Source: Herbiconiux sp. (lineage in GTDB: Bacteria; Actinomycetota; Actinomycetes; Actinomycetales; Microbacteriaceae). Taken from it: a DNA stretch of 64,000 nucleotides. Location: the NCBI RefSeq assembly GCF_023264855.1, contig NZ_JAHFUW010000005.1, forward strand, positions 62,001 to 126,000, given 5' to 3'. Of this stretch, positions 1 through 9,423 are shown piece by piece. Position 1 is the first letter of the stretch. Each line of letters opens with the position of its first letter. The notes below the pieces were generated by a model, which had not been told where the DNA came from, ran no database searches, and saw nothing but the letters and a program-made list of their open reading frames with translations. Made by a program: the position numbers and the translations under genes.

Positions 1-1871
1 CCGACCTGGTGCGCATCCTGGCGGGCGCCCGATGGCGGATCGGCACGAAAGACCTGATGGCCCTGCGCTCGGTCGCCTCGTGGATCTCGCAGCGCGACCA
101 CCGGTTCCAGAAGCTCGATCCCGCGGTGGCCGCCCAGGTGCGCGGCTCGGTGGTGGCCGACGAAGACCGCTCCATCATCGACGCGCTCGACTTCGTGGCC
201 ACGGCGCCGGCCGACCACAGCACGCTCGCCGGTTTCACCGAGGTCGGGCTCGCGCGCCTGCGCGACGCCGCCCGCCAGTTCTCCGACCTGCGCCGGCGAG
301 CGGGCCTGGGCCTGGTCGACTACGTCGACCTCGTGCAGCAGGAGCTGCTGCTCGACATCGAGGTGCTGGCGAGCCCGCACGCCGCCTCCGGCCGCGCGAG
401 TCTGGAGGCGTTCTCCGAGCAGCTGGTCTCCTTCCTGGCGCTGGATCCGGCCGCGGGCCTCGGCGAGTTCCTCTCCTGGCTCGAAGAGGCCGAGAAGCGC
501 GACCGCCTGGAGCCGCGCACCGAGGCGCCCGAGCCCGGCACCGTGCAGATCCTCACCATCCACGGTGCGAAGGGCCTGGAGTGGGACGTGGTGGCGATCC
601 CGCGGATGGTCGACGGCGAGCTGCCGGGCGACCCGCGCTCCAACCTCGGCTGGCTGGCCTTCGGCGAACTGCCGTTCGAGTTCCGCGGCGATGCGGCCGA
701 GTTGCCGCAGCTGGCCTGGCGCGGCATCGAGAAGCAGAACGAGTTCAAGGGCGTTCTCGACGACTTCAAGCGGGCGAACGCCGCGCACTACGCGGCCGAG
801 CAGCGCCGGCTGATCTACGTGGCCGTCACCCGGGCGCGCTCGCAGCTCCTGTTGTCGGGCTCGTACTGGACCACCGGCGTCAAGAAGCTGCGCGCCCCCG
901 GCCTGTACCTGCGTGAGCTGGCCGAGGAGGGCGTCATCGCCGAGGGTCTGCTGCCCGAGGCGTCGACCTTCGACGAGAACCCGCTCGCCGAGTCGGAGAA
1001 CTGGACGGTCTGGCCGCGCGATCCGCTCGGCGCGCGGCGGCCCCGGGTCGCAGCGGCGGCCGAACTCGTCATCGCCGCCGATCCGGGAGCGACCACGCCC
1101 TGGGACCACGAGGTCGAGCTGCTGCTGGCCGAGCGGGCCGCCAAGAACGGCGAGCGGATGCTCGAACTGCCCGTGCGCATCCCGGCCTCGCGCTTCAAAG
1201 ACTACGTGGCCGACCCGCAGGCCGTGGTGCGCGGGCTGCAGCGTCCGATGCCCGAGCGGCCGTTCCGGCAGACCCGGCTCGGCACCCGGTTCCACACCTG
1301 GGTCGAGGAACGGTTCCGGCAGGGTGGCCGCACCGAGTTGCTCGGCGAGCCGGTAGGGGCCGGCTTCGGCGACTCGATCGACGTGTTCGACGACGAGTTC
1401 GAGGCGATCGAGCCCGATGAGCTGACGCCGTCGGGAACGCTGCCGGACGACGCGGGGCTGGATCCGGATGCTGCGGCCGAGAACGACGACCTGGCCGAGA
1501 TCGCGGGGCTGATCTCCGCTTTCGAAGCCTCGGAGTTCGGCGACCGGCAGCCCGCCGAGGTCGAACTCGAGATCCACCTCGTGCTGGCCGGGCGGATCGT
1601 GATCTGCAAGATCGACGCGATCTTCGTCGACGGCGACCGGGTGGAGGTGGTCGACTGGAAGACGGGCAAGGCGCCGGCCGACGCCGCCGACCTCGAGCTG
1701 AAGCAGCTGCAGCTGGCGCTCTACCGCCTGGCCTACGCCCGGTGGAAGGGCATCGACGTCGACCGCGTGGGCGCCTCGTTCTACTTCGTGGCCGAGGACC
1801 GCGTCATCCGCCCCGAGCGCCTGCACACCGAGGCCGAACTCGAGCACCTCATCCGCACCTCGATGCTCTGA
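1..1871 (+). CDS. adnB: AdnB-type UvrD-like helicase with C-terminal nuclease (5' partial)
   Basis: This is the C-terminal half of a superfamily 1A helicase-nuclease; the frame is open to the left edge, so the start lies outside. It carries helicase motif V (ILTIHGAKGLEW near 545-590) and motif VI (LIYVAVTRAR near 810-840). A PD-(D/E)XK RecB-type nuclease follows: RLGTRFHTW near 1280, the metal-binding KIDAIF and VVDWKTGK at 1607-1670, and QLQLALYRLAY near 1705. In actinobacteria the AdnAB complex resects double-strand breaks. AdnB rather than AdnA is inferred from position, because nudC and uvrD2 follow closely as in mycobacteria. The missing N-terminal half would hold the Walker A motif. 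Confidence 0.85.
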   Translation, partial: DLVRILAGARWRIGTKDLMALRSVASWISQRDHRFQKLDPAVAAQVRGSVVADEDRSIIDALDFVATAPADHSTLAGFTEVGLARLRDAARQFSDLRRRAGLGLVDYVDLVQQELLLDIEVLASPHAASGRASLEAFSEQLVSFLALDPAAGLGEFLSWLEEAEKRDRLEPRTEAPEPGTVQILTIHGAKGLEWDVVAIPRMVDGELPGDPRSNLGWLAFGELPFEFRGDAAELPQLAWRGIEKQNEFKGVLDDFKRANAAHYAAEQRRLIYVAVTRARSQLLLSGSYWTTGVKKLRAPGLYLRELAEEGVIAEGLLPEASTFDENPLAESENWTVWPRDPLGARRPRVAAAAELVIAADPGATTPWDHEVELLLAERAAKNGERMLELPVRIPASRFKDYVADPQAVVRGLQRPMPERPFRQTRLGTRFHTWVEERFRQGGRTELLGEPVGAGFGDSIDVFDDEFEAIEPDELTPSGTLPDDAGLDPDAAAENDDLAEIAGLISAFEASEFGDRQPAEVELEIHLVLAGRIVICKIDAIFVDGDRVEVVDWKTGKAPADAADLELKQLQLALYRLAYARWKGIDVDRVGASFYFVAEDRVIRPERLHTEAELEHLIRTSML

Positions 1872-1881
1872 GGTCGCCCGG

Positions 1882-2928
1882 TCAGTCTTCGGAGATGCGG
1901 TTCGCGTGCTCCGAGGCGCCGGCGCGCACGCCCGGGAGGGGGGTGCGGTCGAGCATGGCCTCGACGTCTTCGACGGCCATCACCTGCCCGGTGTCGGTGG
2001 AGAGCGGATTGAGCAGGTCGTGCTCGACCGTGCTGCGGAGGCTGCCGAGCATGGCCTCGGCGTCGGCCACGATCGACGCGTCACGGCTGTCGACGCCGTG
2101 CAGCAGCCAGCGGGCGATCTCGAGTTCGGCGTAGAGCCGCGCGCGCTTGCGCAACTGCCGGTCGGCGGGCTTGGTGAGCGCGTGCTCGTAGCCCTCGTAC
2201 ACCCGATCGGCGCTGGACGCGCTCGAGGCCGAGTTCAGCCAGAACAGGTCGAGGGCCGGATCGCCGACCCGCAGGTTCTGCCAGCCGATGATGCCGGTGA
2301 CCTGCGAGTTCACGAGCAGGAACGACTCCGGGGCCAGCGCGCCGTTCACGACCGTGGGCTGGAACTGCCAGAGCGCGCTGTCCTCCAGCGCCAGTGACCA
2401 GCGGGTCAGCAGCTCGGTGGGCACCTTGCCCGAGGCGGCGGCGCGGTCGGCGAGCTTGCGCGAGGTGGCGGCGATCTGGGTGGCCGTGTGGGCGGTGAGC
2501 CCCGCATCCGACACCACGGAGGTGGGCAGCGAATGAACCGCGGCGATGGCCCGGCCGATCGAGTCGGAGGCGCTCTGCTCGCCCCCGACGTCGTGCAGGG
2601 TGCCCGGGGTGCCCTGGATGTAGTCGTAGACCACGGCGCGGGTCTCGCCGATCGGCGCCTGGCCGACGAACGAGGGGATGTGGAAGGGCAGCCGCGAGCG
2701 CACGCCCGAGGTGAGCGCGTTCAGGGCCACGAGGTCGCGGGACTGCTCCGACTCAGCATCCGAATTCACCGGAACCCGCACCACGTATTCTTCGCCCGAC
2801 CGCAACGTGACGACCGCGGAATCGAAGCGGGCGACGCCCGGACCGGTGAGCGCGCGGGTCGTCACGATGTCCGCCCCGGCGACGGCGGAGGTCGCGAGCG
2901 CGGCTAGAGTGAGTGGGGATCTGACCAT
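1882..2928 (-). CDS. Degenerate aminoglycoside/macrolide phosphotransferase-fold protein (likely pseudokinase)
   Basis: A 348-residue protein with the APH/choline-kinase fold. It has an N-lobe (RFDSAVVTLRSGEEYVVRVP), the central VVYDYIQGTPG segment and a C-lobe ending in GDPALDLFWL. The active site is eroded. Where active enzymes have HGDLHPGN-type catalytic Asp and Asn, this reads NGALAPESFLL, and the usual I-D-W metal ligand reads IIGWQNL. It is therefore probably unable to transfer phosphate and may act as a scaffold or sensor. The ATG at 2928 is chosen because the N-lobe begins there and upstream codons look non-coding. It sits convergent to adnB and divergent from nudC. Its true ligand is unknown. 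Confidence 0.75.
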   Translation of the reverse strand: MVRSPLTLAALATSAVAGADIVTTRALTGPGVARFDSAVVTLRSGEEYVVRVPVNSDAESEQSRDLVALNALTSGVRSRLPFHIPSFVGQAPIGETRAVVYDYIQGTPGTLHDVGGEQSASDSIGRAIAAVHSLPTSVVSDAGLTAHTATQIAATSRKLADRAAASGKVPTELLTRWSLALEDSALWQFQPTVVNGALAPESFLLVNSQVTGIIGWQNLRVGDPALDLFWLNSASSASSADRVYEGYEHALTKPADRQLRKRARLYAELEIARWLLHGVDSRDASIVADAEAMLGSLRSTVEHDLLNPLSTDTGQVMAVEDVEAMLDRTPLPGVRAGASEHANRISED

Positions 2929-2988
2929 ACCCCTAGGGTAGGGCGGCTCCGTCCGGCCACGGCTTTCGCCACGCACGATTGGGCAACC

Positions 2989-4020
2989 ATGTCACGCGCT
3001 TTCTCGTCCACTCTGCCGCTCTCCCGTCACCGGGTGGATCGCGATCACGAGTCCCGTCGCGACGACGCCCTGCTCGAGGAGTACTTCGCCCGCGCCGACG
3101 CCCGCGTGCTCCTGCTGCACCGTGGTCAGGCGCTCGCGACCGGGGGCGGTCTCCCCGCCGGCTACGACGGTTTCGGCCCGCGTCCCGATGTGGCGATCGA
3201 GCAGCAGGCGGTGCTGGCCCTGCGGGCGTCCGCCGAGCTGCCGGAGGGCATCCTCGCGGCGATCGGTCAGGGCGACCTCGTGCGCATCTATCTCGGTGTG
3301 GCTCTGGATGATTCCCCCGCGCTCGCCGCCGGAGCTCCCGTGTTCGCGATCGCGGTGGGCGACTCCGAGGCCGAGCAGCTGGCGACGGACGGCGCGACCT
3401 GGGTGAACCTGCGCCTGGTCGCCGCCGACCTCGACGACACGATGGCCGGCATCTTCACCGAGGCCGTGGCCATCGCCAACTGGCACGCCACGCACACGCA
3501 CTGCCCGCGCTGCGGGGCGGCCACCGTGGTGGAGAGCGGCGGCTGGGTGCGCTGGTGCCCGGTGCAGGACATCGAGCTCTTCCCCCGCACCGACGCCGCC
3601 GTGATCGTGGGGATCGTCGATCACGACGACCGCCTGCTGCTCGGCTCCAACGCCCTCTGGGAGAACAACCGCTACTCGCTGCTGGCCGGCTTCGTGGAGC
3701 CCGGCGAGTCGCTCGAGGCCGCCGCGGTGCGCGAGATCGCGGAGGAGTCCGGCGTCGTGATCGACGAGCCCGTCTACCTCGGATCGCAGCCGTGGCCGTT
3801 CCCGGCCTCTCTCATGGTCGGCTTCATGGCGACCGTGTCGGCCGAGCATCCGGCCGTGCTGCGCCCGGACGGCGACGAGATCCTCGACCTGCGCTGGTTC
3901 ACCCGCGCCCAGATCGCCGATCCGGCCAGCGACGTGCTGCTGCCCGGATCGTCCTCCATCGCCCGCGCCATCATCGAGCACTGGTACGGCGGGCCGCTGC
4001 CGGAGCGCGCGCAGGCGTGA
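2989..4020 (+). CDS. nudC: NAD(+) diphosphatase NudC
   Basis: A 343-residue Nudix hydrolase. The Nudix box is intact (GFVEPGESLEAAAVREIAEE at 3690-3750) and is followed by the NADH-pyrophosphatase signature SQPWPFP near 3784-3804. A zinc-ribbon region precedes it (CPRCG, then WCPVQ), but only three of the four usual cysteines are visible. The family cleaves NAD(H) to NMN(H) and AMP, and in E. coli also removes NAD caps from RNA. The gene overlaps uvrD2 by four bases (GTGA), so the two are probably translationally coupled. Adjacency to adnB and uvrD2 is a conserved actinobacterial arrangement. Confidence 0.93.
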   Translation: MSRAFSSTLPLSRHRVDRDHESRRDDALLEEYFARADARVLLLHRGQALATGGGLPAGYDGFGPRPDVAIEQQAVLALRASAELPEGILAAIGQGDLVRIYLGVALDDSPALAAGAPVFAIAVGDSEAEQLATDGATWVNLRLVAADLDDTMAGIFTEAVAIANWHATHTHCPRCGAATVVESGGWVRWCPVQDIELFPRTDAAVIVGIVDHDDRLLLGSNALWENNRYSLLAGFVEPGESLEAAAVREIAEESGVVIDEPVYLGSQPWPFPASLMVGFMATVSAEHPAVLRPDGDEILDLRWFTRAQIADPASDVLLPGSSSIARAIIEHWYGGPLPERAQA

Positions 4021-5786
4021 GCGACGGCACCTCCGACGACCTGCTCGACGCCCTCGACCCGCAGCAGCGGGTCGCGGCCCGCTCGCTGCTCGGCCCGGTC
4101 TGCATCCTCGCCGGCGCCGGAACCGGCAAGACCCGGGCCATCACGCACCGCATCGCGTACGGAGTGGCGACCGGGGTGTACTCGCCGAACCGGGTGATGG
4201 CGCTCACCTTCACCTCGCGGGCGGCGGCCGAGCTGCGCACGCGCCTGCGGCCGCTCGGCGCCGGCGGGGTGGCGGCGCGCACCTTCCACTCGGCGGCCCT
4301 CGCTCAGCTGAACTACTTCTGGCCGCAGGTGATCGGGGGAGAGGCACCCCGCATCGTCGACAACAAGGCGAAGGCCATCGCGCACGCCGCCGAGTTGTTG
4401 AAGCTGCGACTGGACACGGCGACGCTGCGCGACGTGGCCGGCGAGATCGAGTGGCGCAAGGTCTCGAACATGAGCATCGCCGACTACGCGGTGGCGGCGC
4501 GCTCGTCGCGGGTGCTGCCGCCCTCGCTCTCGGTCGACCAGATGATCGAGCTGCAGGAGCGGTACGAGGCCCTGAAGGACGAGCGCCGGCAGCTCGACTT
4601 CGAAGACGTGCTGCTGGTGACCGCCGGCATGATCGAGACCGAGGCCTCGGTCGCGTTCCAGGTGCGCGAGCAGTACCGCTTCTTCGTGGTGGACGAATAC
4701 CAGGACGTCTCGCCGCTGCAGCAGCATCTGCTCGACCAGTGGCTGGGCGACCGGCGCGACCTCTGCGTGGTGGGTGACGCCAGCCAGACCATCTACTCCT
4801 TCGCCGGGGCGAGTGCGGGCTACCTGCTGGAGTTCGGCAGCCGGCATCCGAACAGCACCGTGGTGACCCTCGAGCAGAACTACCGCTCCCGGCCTCCGAT
4901 CGTCGCAGCGGCCAACCGCCTGATGCGCGGCCGCGCGGGCGCGCTGACCCTGCACGCGGTCGAGCAGGCGGCTCCGGAGGTCACGACCGCCGCCGCGGTC
5001 GACCAAGGGGCTCCGGATGCCACGACCTCCGTTCCCGCGCTGGAGCCCACGGTCACCGCCTACCCGAACGACTTCGCCGAGGCGGAGGGCGTCGCCGCAG
5101 CGATCGCCCGGCTGATCGCCGAGGGCACGCCTCCGCAGGACATCGCGGTGCTCTACCGCCTCAACGCCCAGTCGGCTCCGCTGGAACGCGCGCTCGCCGA
5201 CGCGGGCGTGGTCTACCAGCTGCGCGGCGCCACCCGGTTCTTCGACCAACCCGACATCAAGCGCGCCGTGATGGAGCTGCGCGCCGCCTCGGTGTCGATC
5301 AGCGACGAACCCCTGTTCAAATCGGTCAGCGACGTGCTGCGCTCGCGCGGCTGGGCGCAGGAGGCGCCCGAGGGCACCGGCGCTGTGCGGGATCGCTGGG
5401 AAGCGCTGAACGCCCTGATGGGCCTGGCCGAGGGGATGCCCCCGGGCACGACCTTCCGTCAGTTCACCGACGAGCTGATGGAGCGCCAGTCGTCGCAGCA
5501 CGAACCCACGGTGCGCGCCGTGACCTTGGCCACCCTGCACTCCTCGAAGGGTCTGGAGTGGCCGGCCGTGTTCATCCTCGGAGTCGCCGAAGGCCTGCTC
5601 CCGATCAGTCACGCCGAGGGACTGGCGGGCGTCGACGAAGAGCGCAGGCTGCTCTACGTGGGCATCACCCGCGCCCGCGATCGACTGGCCCTCTCTTGGG
5701 CGGCGGTCGGCTCCCGCCGGAACACCGAGCGTCAGCCGTCTCGTTTTCTGGAAGAGACCGGCATCCGCAGTCAGGGTGCACGCTGA
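4017..5786 (+). CDS. uvrD2: ATP-dependent DNA helicase UvrD2 (short form)
   Basis: A 589-residue SF1A helicase. Visible motifs are Walker A GAGTGKT (near 4110), motif Ia TFTSRAAAELR, motif II DEYQDVSP with GDASQTIYSFAG (near 4693-4810), LEQNYRSRPPI, TLHSSKGLEWPAV (near 5533) and LLYVGITRARDRLALSW (near 5650). The GTG at 4017 overlaps the nudC stop and is the start chosen. Mycobacterial UvrD2 continues into a tetracysteine zinc module and an HRDC domain. This protein ends soon after motif VI and shows neither, so it is a minimal form. Its last 122 bases overlap the 3' end of the opposite-strand ThiF-like gene. Confidence 0.9.
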   Translation: MSDGTSDDLLDALDPQQRVAARSLLGPVCILAGAGTGKTRAITHRIAYGVATGVYSPNRVMALTFTSRAAAELRTRLRPLGAGGVAARTFHSAALAQLNYFWPQVIGGEAPRIVDNKAKAIAHAAELLKLRLDTATLRDVAGEIEWRKVSNMSIADYAVAARSSRVLPPSLSVDQMIELQERYEALKDERRQLDFEDVLLVTAGMIETEASVAFQVREQYRFFVVDEYQDVSPLQQHLLDQWLGDRRDLCVVGDASQTIYSFAGASAGYLLEFGSRHPNSTVVTLEQNYRSRPPIVAAANRLMRGRAGALTLHAVEQAAPEVTTAAAVDQGAPDATTSVPALEPTVTAYPNDFAEAEGVAAAIARLIAEGTPPQDIAVLYRLNAQSAPLERALADAGVVYQLRGATRFFDQPDIKRAVMELRAASVSISDEPLFKSVSDVLRSRGWAQEAPEGTGAVRDRWEALNALMGLAEGMPPGTTFRQFTDELMERQSSQHEPTVRAVTLATLHSSKGLEWPAVFILGVAEGLLPISHAEGLAGVDEERRLLYVGITRARDRLALSWAAVGSRRNTERQPSRFLEETGIRSQGAR

Positions 5787-6609
5787 ACCGCAGCCGATCC
5801 AGCGGACGGGGATCGAGCGACGGCAGCCCCGGCGGCCTGGCCCCGTTCGCGTTGCCGTACTCGGGCCGCCGGATGCGCACGGCCTCCTGAGCCCATCGCA
5901 GCCCCGCCCCACCGCTGAGGAACTCGCCCAGGAGGCGTGCCGCCACCGTGGCGGCCGTGCTGATGCCCAGGGTGTCGGCACTCGGCGCACGGCGCAGGAA
6001 CAACTGGGAGGCCAGAGCCGGCCACGCCGGATCGGCATCGACCCGATGCATCTCGATGCACTGCGCGCACGGGCCGCCGCCCGGCCGCACCACCGGCCCG
6101 ACCCGCACCGAGCGGTCGCCGAACTCCACCAGGAGATGCGGCAGGTCTGCCCGCAGCCACTCGCCCGCCCGCCGCGGCGCCACCGCGTAATGGGCGATCA
6201 CCACCGCGGCCACGGTGTCGGGCGAAGGACGCGACACGACGCGCGCGCCCAGCCGGTGCAGCAGCTCGTGCATCACGCCGGCCGCCGACCCGACTCCGTC
6301 GACGGCGATGACCGCTCCGGCCAGCGGAGAGGCATGACTCTCCGCGCCACCGTCGGCATCGCGGGGCTGAACCGCGAGCACTCCCGCCACTTCACCGAGC
6401 AGGCGGTCGACCGCCTCCGGCCCGGCACCGACGCTCGCCGCGACCGCGTCGAGCACGCCCCGCGACGAGCCCCGGGCGAGCACGCCCAGCAGCAGCTCGC
6501 GTGCCGCATCCACCCCTTCGAGCACCGCCACGGGCGGTTCCACGCCGAACTGCACGCAGTGCGGCGTGCGCCAGATCAGCGGGCGGTCGGAATCGAGATG
6601 CAGAACCAT
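5665..6609 (-). CDS. ThiF/cyclodehydratase-like zinc protein (Rv3196 position)
   Basis: A 314-residue protein beginning with the strand-rich segment MVLHLDSDRPLIWRTP. It has a Rossmann-like middle (VIAVDGVGSAAGVMHELL) and a zinc site formed by GPCAQCIEMHR and, near the C-terminus, HPDCGCRSL. This layout matches actinobacterial proteins related to ThiF/E1-like and TOMM cyclodehydratases, found beside uvrD2 and the DUF2342 gene in many genomes. Substrate and reaction are unknown. Homologues normally end just after the HPDCGC motif. Here about 30 more residues (Arg/Pro-rich) run on antisense to uvrD2, probably through loss of an earlier stop codon. Confidence 0.7.
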   Translation of the reverse strand: MVLHLDSDRPLIWRTPHCVQFGVEPPVAVLEGVDAARELLLGVLARGSSRGVLDAVAASVGAGPEAVDRLLGEVAGVLAVQPRDADGGAESHASPLAGAVIAVDGVGSAAGVMHELLHRLGARVVSRPSPDTVAAVVIAHYAVAPRRAGEWLRADLPHLLVEFGDRSVRVGPVVRPGGGPCAQCIEMHRVDADPAWPALASQLFLRRAPSADTLGISTAATVAARLLGEFLSGGAGLRWAQEAVRIRRPEYGNANGARPPGLPSLDPRPLDRLRFSVHPDCGCRSLPENETADARCSGGSRPPPKRGPVDRGRG

Positions 6610-6657
6610 GCGGGCATCCTGCCCGACGGGTCACCGCCCGGACGGGTTATCCACAGC

Positions 6658-8004
6658 TCACGGCACGGGAGGCTGGTCGTCCCCATCTTTGGTCTGCTCT
6701 TCACGGAGAAGATCTTCCAGCGCCTGATCCATCTCGTCGGGCTCCGGGTCACCGGCGAGCAGGCGTGCCACGAATGCCGCCGGGTCGTCGAGGTCGGCGG
6801 AGGTGGGTACCAGGTCGGGGTGCGACCAGAGGGCGTCTCTCTGCTCCTGGCCCACCGCATCCGTCACCGCCTGCCACAGGGCGGCGGCGTCACGGAGGCG
6901 CCGGGGCCGAAGCTCCAGGCCGATCAGGGCGCCGAACGCCGACTCCGCCGGGCCGCCGGTCGCGCGGCGACGGCGCACCGTCTCGGCGATCGCGTTCCAG
7001 CGCGGCAGGCGCGACGAGGCCTGCGCGGTGACCACGTCGACCCAGCCCTCGATCAGCGCGAGCGTGGTCTCCAGACGGGCGAGCGCATGCAGCTGCTGCT
7101 CGGTCTTCGGCGGAATCAGCGCACCGCTGGCCATCGCGTTGCGAAGCTCTTCGGGGTTGGACGGGTCGAAGCTCGAGGCCAGCTCCTCGAGCCGGCTGGT
7201 GTCGATCGAGATGCCGCGGGCGAACTCGGTGATCGACGAGATGACGTGCAGCCGCAGCCACCGGGCGTGCCGGAACAGCCGGGCATGGGCGAGCTCGCGG
7301 ATGGCCAGGTACAGCTGCACCTCGTCGAGCGGGATGTCGAGCCCCTCGCCGAAGTCGGCGATGTTCTGCGGCACGAGGGCCGCCTGCCCCTCTTCGAGCA
7401 ACGGGATGCCGACGTCGCCGCCGGACACCACCTCTTGCGAGAGCTGGCCCACGATCTGGCCGAGCTGCATCGCGAACAGCGTGCCGCCGAGGTTGCGCAT
7501 CAGCTGCGAGGCGCCGGCGATCATGCCGGCCATCTCCTCCGGCGCCTGATCGCGCAGCACCTCGGTGAGGGCATCCGAGATGCTCACGGCGACCGGCTCG
7601 GCGAGCTGCGTCCACACCGGCACGGTGGCCGTGGCCCACTCGGTGCGGGTGATCAGGCGCGGGGCGACCGCCGAATCCGACAGCGCGGTCACCTCGTCCA
7701 GCCACAGGGTGGCCACGTGCAGAGCCTGCTCGAGCGAGGCGCGGCTCTGATCGGTGATGGAGAGGTTCGCCTTGCCGGCGATCTCCTGCGCCTGCGTGCG
7801 CGCCGCATCCCAGTTCACGCCCTCGGTGCTGGACTGCATGGCGTTCTGCAACTGCGCCATCAGCTGCTGCACGGCGGCCGGATCAGACGGCAGACCGGCC
7901 GCACTCGCCAGCTTCGAGGGGTCGATGTCGGAGTTGCCGGCGAGGAACTGGCGCAGCATGTCACGGAACTCGTCCTCGGGTTCGTCGCGGGGCTCGTCGC
8001 TCAC
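6658..8004 (-). CDS. DUF2342 zinc-dependent metalloprotease-like protein
   Basis: A soluble 448-residue protein of the DUF2342 (Zincin_2) family. The family signature is present as IRELAHARLFRHARWL (near 7245-7295). This is not a textbook HExxH site, so protease activity is a family assignment rather than something seen. The N-terminus is acidic and the C-terminus (EPDEMDQALEDLLREEQ) is charged. The GTG at 8004 is preferred because AGAAGGA lies six to eight bases upstream; an in-frame ATG at 8058 lacks that support. The gene faces the PDZ-Lon gene across a 236-base divergent spacer holding the -10-like sequences TAGCGT (minus) and TAAGCT (plus, 8122). Confidence 0.85.
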   Translation of the reverse strand: MSDEPRDEPEDEFRDMLRQFLAGNSDIDPSKLASAAGLPSDPAAVQQLMAQLQNAMQSSTEGVNWDAARTQAQEIAGKANLSITDQSRASLEQALHVATLWLDEVTALSDSAVAPRLITRTEWATATVPVWTQLAEPVAVSISDALTEVLRDQAPEEMAGMIAGASQLMRNLGGTLFAMQLGQIVGQLSQEVVSGGDVGIPLLEEGQAALVPQNIADFGEGLDIPLDEVQLYLAIRELAHARLFRHARWLRLHVISSITEFARGISIDTSRLEELASSFDPSNPEELRNAMASGALIPPKTEQQLHALARLETTLALIEGWVDVVTAQASSRLPRWNAIAETVRRRRATGGPAESAFGALIGLELRPRRLRDAAALWQAVTDAVGQEQRDALWSHPDLVPTSADLDDPAAFVARLLAGDPEPDEMDQALEDLLREEQTKDGDDQPPVP

Positions 8005-8240
8005 GGTGCGTCCTTCTCTCTCAGCAGACAGCCGCCGGAAGCTCTCCAGAATCTCCATGCGGGCTGTCAGATTGTGCTTCTACGCTAACTGCTGCCCCGC
8101 CGCCCAGGCTGGGTTTTCCCATAAGCTTGAGCACCGTGCCGTGCGCCCGTGGCGAACATCAGCGCCGCGATGGCCCGCAACGTTTCCTACTGACCGGCAC
8201 GACCACCACAGCCCGCACCGGTGTGCGGCGAGAGGATCCC

Positions 8241-9359
8241 GTGAGCCTGTTCGAACCCGAGGATGCTCGCGGCCCCGTCCCGAGACGCGTGCGCGCCGGC
8301 TGGACGGTGCTGCTGATCGCGCTGGTGCTCGCCCTCGTGATGAGCTTCCTCCCCGCTCCCTACGTGATCGAACAGCCCGGCCCCGTCTACAACACGCTGG
8401 GCTCCCAGGAGCAGGACGGCGAAGACGTGCCGCTGATCGCCATCTCCGGGGCCCAGACCTACCCCACCGCCGGAACCCTCGACATGCTCACCGTCTCGGT
8501 GCGCGGCACCCCCGAGCAGCGGCCCTCGTGGGCTGAGATCATCGGTGCGTGGCTGGACTCCAGCAAGGCCGTGCTGCCCATCGACGCCGTGTACCCGCCA
8601 TCCGTCACCACCGATCAGCGCAACGAGCAGAACGCCGCCCTGATGGTCGACAGCCAGCAGGAGGCCATCGCCGCCGCCCTCACCGAACAGGGCATCGCCT
8701 TCGACACCGTGGTGTCGGTGGCGGCCGTCGACCCCGACGGGCCCGCCGCCGACAGCCTCGTGACCGGCGATCTCGTGCTCTCCGTGAACGGCACCGAATC
8801 GGCCACGGTCGAGCAGCTGCGGGCGGCGCTCGCGGCCAACGGCACCGACACCCCCGCCCAGGTTCTGGTGCAGCACGCCGACGGTACCCAGGAGACGATC
8901 GCCATCACGCCGGTGATCTCGGCGCAGACGGATGCGCCGGCCCTCGGCATCAGCGCCGGCTACAGCTACACCTTCCCCTTCGACGTGGAGATCCAGCTGA
9001 ACGACGTCGGAGGCCCGAGCGCCGGCATGATGTTCGCCCTCGGCATCATCGACATGCTCACCCCGGGCGAACTGAACGGCGGCCAGAACGTGGCCGGCAC
9101 AGGCACGATCGACCCGGCCGGCACCGTGGGACCGATCGGCGGCATCCGCCAGAAGATGGTCGGCGCCGTGAACGCGGGCGCCACCTACTTCCTGGCCCCG
9201 GCCAGCAACTGCGACGAGGTCGTGGGTCATGTGCCCGACGGCATCCAGGTGTTCGCGGTGTCGACCCTCTCCGAGTCGATGACCGCGCTGGAGACGATCG
9301 CCGACGGCGGCGACACCTCTGCGCTGCCGAGCTGCGACACGGTGACCGCTGCGCCGTGA
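8241..9359 (+). CDS. Membrane-anchored PDZ-domain Lon-type (S16) serine protease, YlbL-like
   Basis: A 372-residue protein with one N-terminal signal anchor (residues about 20-40), a PDZ domain (about 155-225, containing DPDGPAADSLVTGDLVLSVN) and a Lon proteolytic domain. The Ser-Lys dyad is intact: GGPSAGM places Ser260 and GIRQKMVGA places Lys305. There is no AAA+ module, so it acts without ATP-driven unfolding, outside the membrane. The GTG at 8241 is chosen because AGAGGA lies five bases upstream and the anchor follows directly. It precedes the UPF0182 gene, as in many actinobacteria, which suggests a shared envelope role. Confidence 0.9.
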   Translation: MSLFEPEDARGPVPRRVRAGWTVLLIALVLALVMSFLPAPYVIEQPGPVYNTLGSQEQDGEDVPLIAISGAQTYPTAGTLDMLTVSVRGTPEQRPSWAEIIGAWLDSSKAVLPIDAVYPPSVTTDQRNEQNAALMVDSQQEAIAAALTEQGIAFDTVVSVAAVDPDGPAADSLVTGDLVLSVNGTESATVEQLRAALAANGTDTPAQVLVQHADGTQETIAITPVISAQTDAPALGISAGYSYTFPFDVEIQLNDVGGPSAGMMFALGIIDMLTPGELNGGQNVAGTGTIDPAGTVGPIGGIRQKMVGAVNAGATYFLAPASNCDEVVGHVPDGIQVFAVSTLSESMTALETIADGGDTSALPSCDTVTAAP

Positions 9360-9423
9360 CCGCCGGCGCGGTGCTGTGACCGCACCGTGACGTGACTCCC
9401 TGAAGGCTCCCAGACGGCCTTGC

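Noticed and set aside
3774-6038. Open frame of 754 codons antisense to uvrD2
   Set aside because: Composition is Arg/His/Gly-rich with no motifs, and uvrD2 motifs are intact on the other strand.
5776-8088. Open frame of 770 codons antisense to the ThiF-like and DUF2342 genes
   Set aside because: Same high-GC shadow effect; product is Arg/His-rich and lacks domains.
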